Made by a program: the position numbers and the translations under genes
Assembly (NCBI GenBank): GCA_902612125.1
Contig: CACMBV010000013.1
Coordinates: forward strand, 1 to 62,468
DNA: 62,468 nucleotides
Reading direction: 5' to 3'
Source of the DNA: an uncultured Verrucomicrobiota bacterium
Lineage (GTDB): Bacteria > Verrucomicrobiota > Verrucomicrobiia > Opitutales > Seribacteraceae
Shown here: positions 61,195 through 62,468 of the stretch, piece by piece
How positions within the stretch are numbered: the first letter of the stretch is position 1
Layout: each line of letters opens with the position of its first letter
Notes under the pieces: model-generated
Databases searched by the model: none
Told to the model about the DNA's origin: nothing
What the model saw: only the letters and a program-made list of their open reading frames with translations

Positions 61195-62468
61195 TTAAGT
61201 AGCTGGGGTACTGTAAAGATTTGGGCCCAACGGACAGGATAGGGCACTTGCGAGTCCACGCAGGATCAAAAATTCAACTTCTGAAATTTTCTGATCATGC
61301 TGGGCGGTGGCAATACAGGCAAAGAGAAAATCTTTTTTGGCGGAGGCAGTCAGTTTTTGCAAGCGGGGTAAGCATTTCTCCAGCACATCCATTCCGCAAT
61401 CATGGAAAGGGGGTAAGTCCGTGGAGGATTTTGTATCGAGCATGGATACTCCCCGGGCATAGGAATCCTTTGAATCATTCTTATTGCCACCGAAGTGGGC
61501 CAGTGCACCAAGGATGGGCAGGCAGGAATTAATATGAGTAGAGAGACCGGCTGATCCGTGAGGATCCAGACCAGCAGAGTACGTTTTCAGGTCAAGCTGA
61601 TAAAAAATAACTTTTTGCAGACTCCATTCAAAAAGATCGATCTTTTGATCCATGGTTATCAGTCCATCGATCACCTGCGAGAATTGACTCAACTGACTGG
61701 GTGAAAGTTCTCGTAGAGGGGAGGCACACTCTTCGATCAGGGCAAATTTTTCAAAACAGGACAGTGGTTGGCAAGTAGTGAAGACCTTCAGGGTAAGGGA
61801 ATCGGTTTTCGGTTCGAGGCGGGATCCAATCAGATTCATCTGCTCAACACGAATTTTTTCATCTTTCGAATCGAGTAATAGTCCAAAGATTACACTCCTT
61901 GCCCCAAAAGGCTCGCGGCAAAGATCAAGCAAAGGTGAAGGTATGCCGGCCAGAAGAGCGCGGGCATATTCAAGATTTTCCGGAGTGGGGCCCTGAAATA
62001 TCTGTTCATGGTTATTTGCCTTACCTGTGGAAGTTATTTTCTCCGATGAACTTCCAGCCAATGATGATGTTCCGCTCAAATCGGATGATTTGTCTGATTG
62101 AAAATCAATTTTCTCAGAAATTTTGTCGGTATCCGGATAGGATATATCCCAGGTTGGCTCGATCTTACGAATCCTTTTTTCCAGGGGTGGATGGGTGGCA
62201 AAAATACTGCTCAAGGCAGATCCGAAAAACATATGGGAAAAGTCGCTGGCGTTGGCCGCTTCCAGTTTTGACCCGGAAGAGAATCCCCCAATACGCTTGA
62301 GGGCCCCACTGATCCCGTCGGGGTTGCGGGTGAATTGCACCGCTGAGGCATCGGCGAGATATTCCCGCTGCCTGCTTACGGCGGCCCGGATCAATGAGCC
62401 AAAGAAACCGCCAACCAATCCAAGAATGAAGAGAACCACTCCTATGGCGAGGAGCACCGCGGTGCCGT
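61195..62468 (-). CDS. M48-family membrane metalloprotease (5' partial)
   Basis: The coding region runs off the right edge, so the zinc HExxH motif is outside the window. What is visible is the end of a membrane segment (LLAIGVVLFILGLVGGFFGSLI), then SRQREYLADASAVQFTRNPDGISGALKRIGG, in which the Glu of EYLAD is the third zinc ligand of HtpX/M48 peptidases, and HPPLEKRI. After this, a roughly 300-residue cytosolic tail with two low-complexity Ser/Lys stretches and helical repeats carries no known domain (ends LGPNLYSTPAT). It resembles verrucomicrobial M48 proteins with C-terminal extensions. Membrane-protein quality control is the likely role. Confidence 0.82.
   Translation of the reverse strand, partial: GTAVLLAIGVVLFILGLVGGFFGSLIRAAVSRQREYLADASAVQFTRNPDGISGALKRIGGFSSGSKLEAANASDFSHMFFGSALSSIFATHPPLEKRIRKIEPTWDISYPDTDKISEKIDFQSDKSSDLSGTSSLAGSSSEKITSTGKANNHEQIFQGPTPENLEYARALLAGIPSPLLDLCREPFGARSVIFGLLLDSKDEKIRVEQMNLIGSRLEPKTDSLTLKVFTTCQPLSCFEKFALIEECASPLRELSPSQLSQFSQVIDGLITMDQKIDLFEWSLQKVIFYQLDLKTYSAGLDPHGSAGLSTHINSCLPILGALAHFGGNKNDSKDSYARGVSMLDTKSSTDLPPFHDCGMDVLEKCLPRLQKLTASAKKDFLFACIATAQHDQKISEVEFLILRGLASALSCPLGPNLYSTPAT

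Noticed and set aside
1-62468. tRNA, rRNA, CRISPR arrays, prophage or integrase genes
   Set aside because: No T-loop-like motif, repeat-spacer array or mobile-element enzyme was found on either strand by reading; small RNAs cannot be excluded.

Overview
The window looks like a piece of chromosome from a free-living, probably marine, aerobic member of the Verrucomicrobiota (Opitutae/Puniceicoccales-like). The main clues are a PVC-type propeller/HEAT/cytochrome-c protein, a formylglycine-type sulfatase beside a Gfo/Idh/MocA oxidoreductase, very large RCC1-repeat and protease surface proteins, and a tryptophan-rich WLY module in the protease that I associate with this phylum. This placement comes from gene content only. 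Both ends are cut inside genes.

Layout. 0-5.3 kb: two tandem secreted RCC1 double-propeller proteins. 5.6-8.8 kb: an AT-rich surface-sugar island with a GT2 glycosyltransferase and two divergent CDP-paratose-epimerase-like genes. 8.9-13.7 kb: PVC-type cytochrome protein, O-acetylhomoserine sulfhydrylase and a small DUF1475 membrane protein. 13.7-40.1 kb: a large stress island, described below. 40.1-40.6 kb: two copies of a small inverted-repeat element. 40.6-47.9 kb: a sodium/amino-acid symporter, then nucleoside and deoxyribose catabolism (tandem ALDH, DeoC, cytidine deaminase, pyrimidine-nucleoside phosphorylase, Upp). 48.1-54.3 kb: a 2,064-residue secreted subtilase with ten C-terminal repeats. 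55-62.5 kb: an alpha/beta hydrolase, malate:quinone oxidoreductase, a small lipoprotein, an SGSH-like sulfatase, a Gfo/Idh/MocA oxidoreductase and a truncated M48 peptidase.

The stress island is the main result. A tightly overlapping eight-gene operon on the minus strand starts with a sigma-70 family factor. It continues with a delta-9-type desaturase, an FAD amine-oxidase-like protein, DUF1365, cyclopropane-fatty-acid synthase, DUF2878, DUF1295 and a second CFA-like methyltransferase. Divergent from it are a ligase-associated exonuclease and an ATP-dependent DNA ligase. Next come an operon of a short-chain dehydrogenase and two photolyases (one class I CPD type, one resembling eukaryotic (6-4) photolyases) and a umuDC pair. 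Further along are HDOD-alkB, SOUL-glutathione peroxidase-PQQ lipoprotein, pirin, a renalase-like flavoprotein, SRPBCC-DUF2071, and an ECF sigma factor with an unusual cytosolic anti-sigma candidate. The gene set resembles the RpoE/ChrR singlet-oxygen response of Rhodobacter, but the apparent sensor is different.

I found one promoter-like motif, TGATCT-N16-CG, at the same spacing directly upstream of the sigma/lipid operon and the photolyase operon, and a weaker match at the SOUL/peroxidase operon. It fits an ECF-type promoter and suggests that one regulator links lipid remodelling, DNA photorepair and peroxide defence. Several predicted promoters sit so close to the start codons that leaderless transcripts are possible. 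No tRNA, rRNA, CRISPR array or transposase gene was seen.
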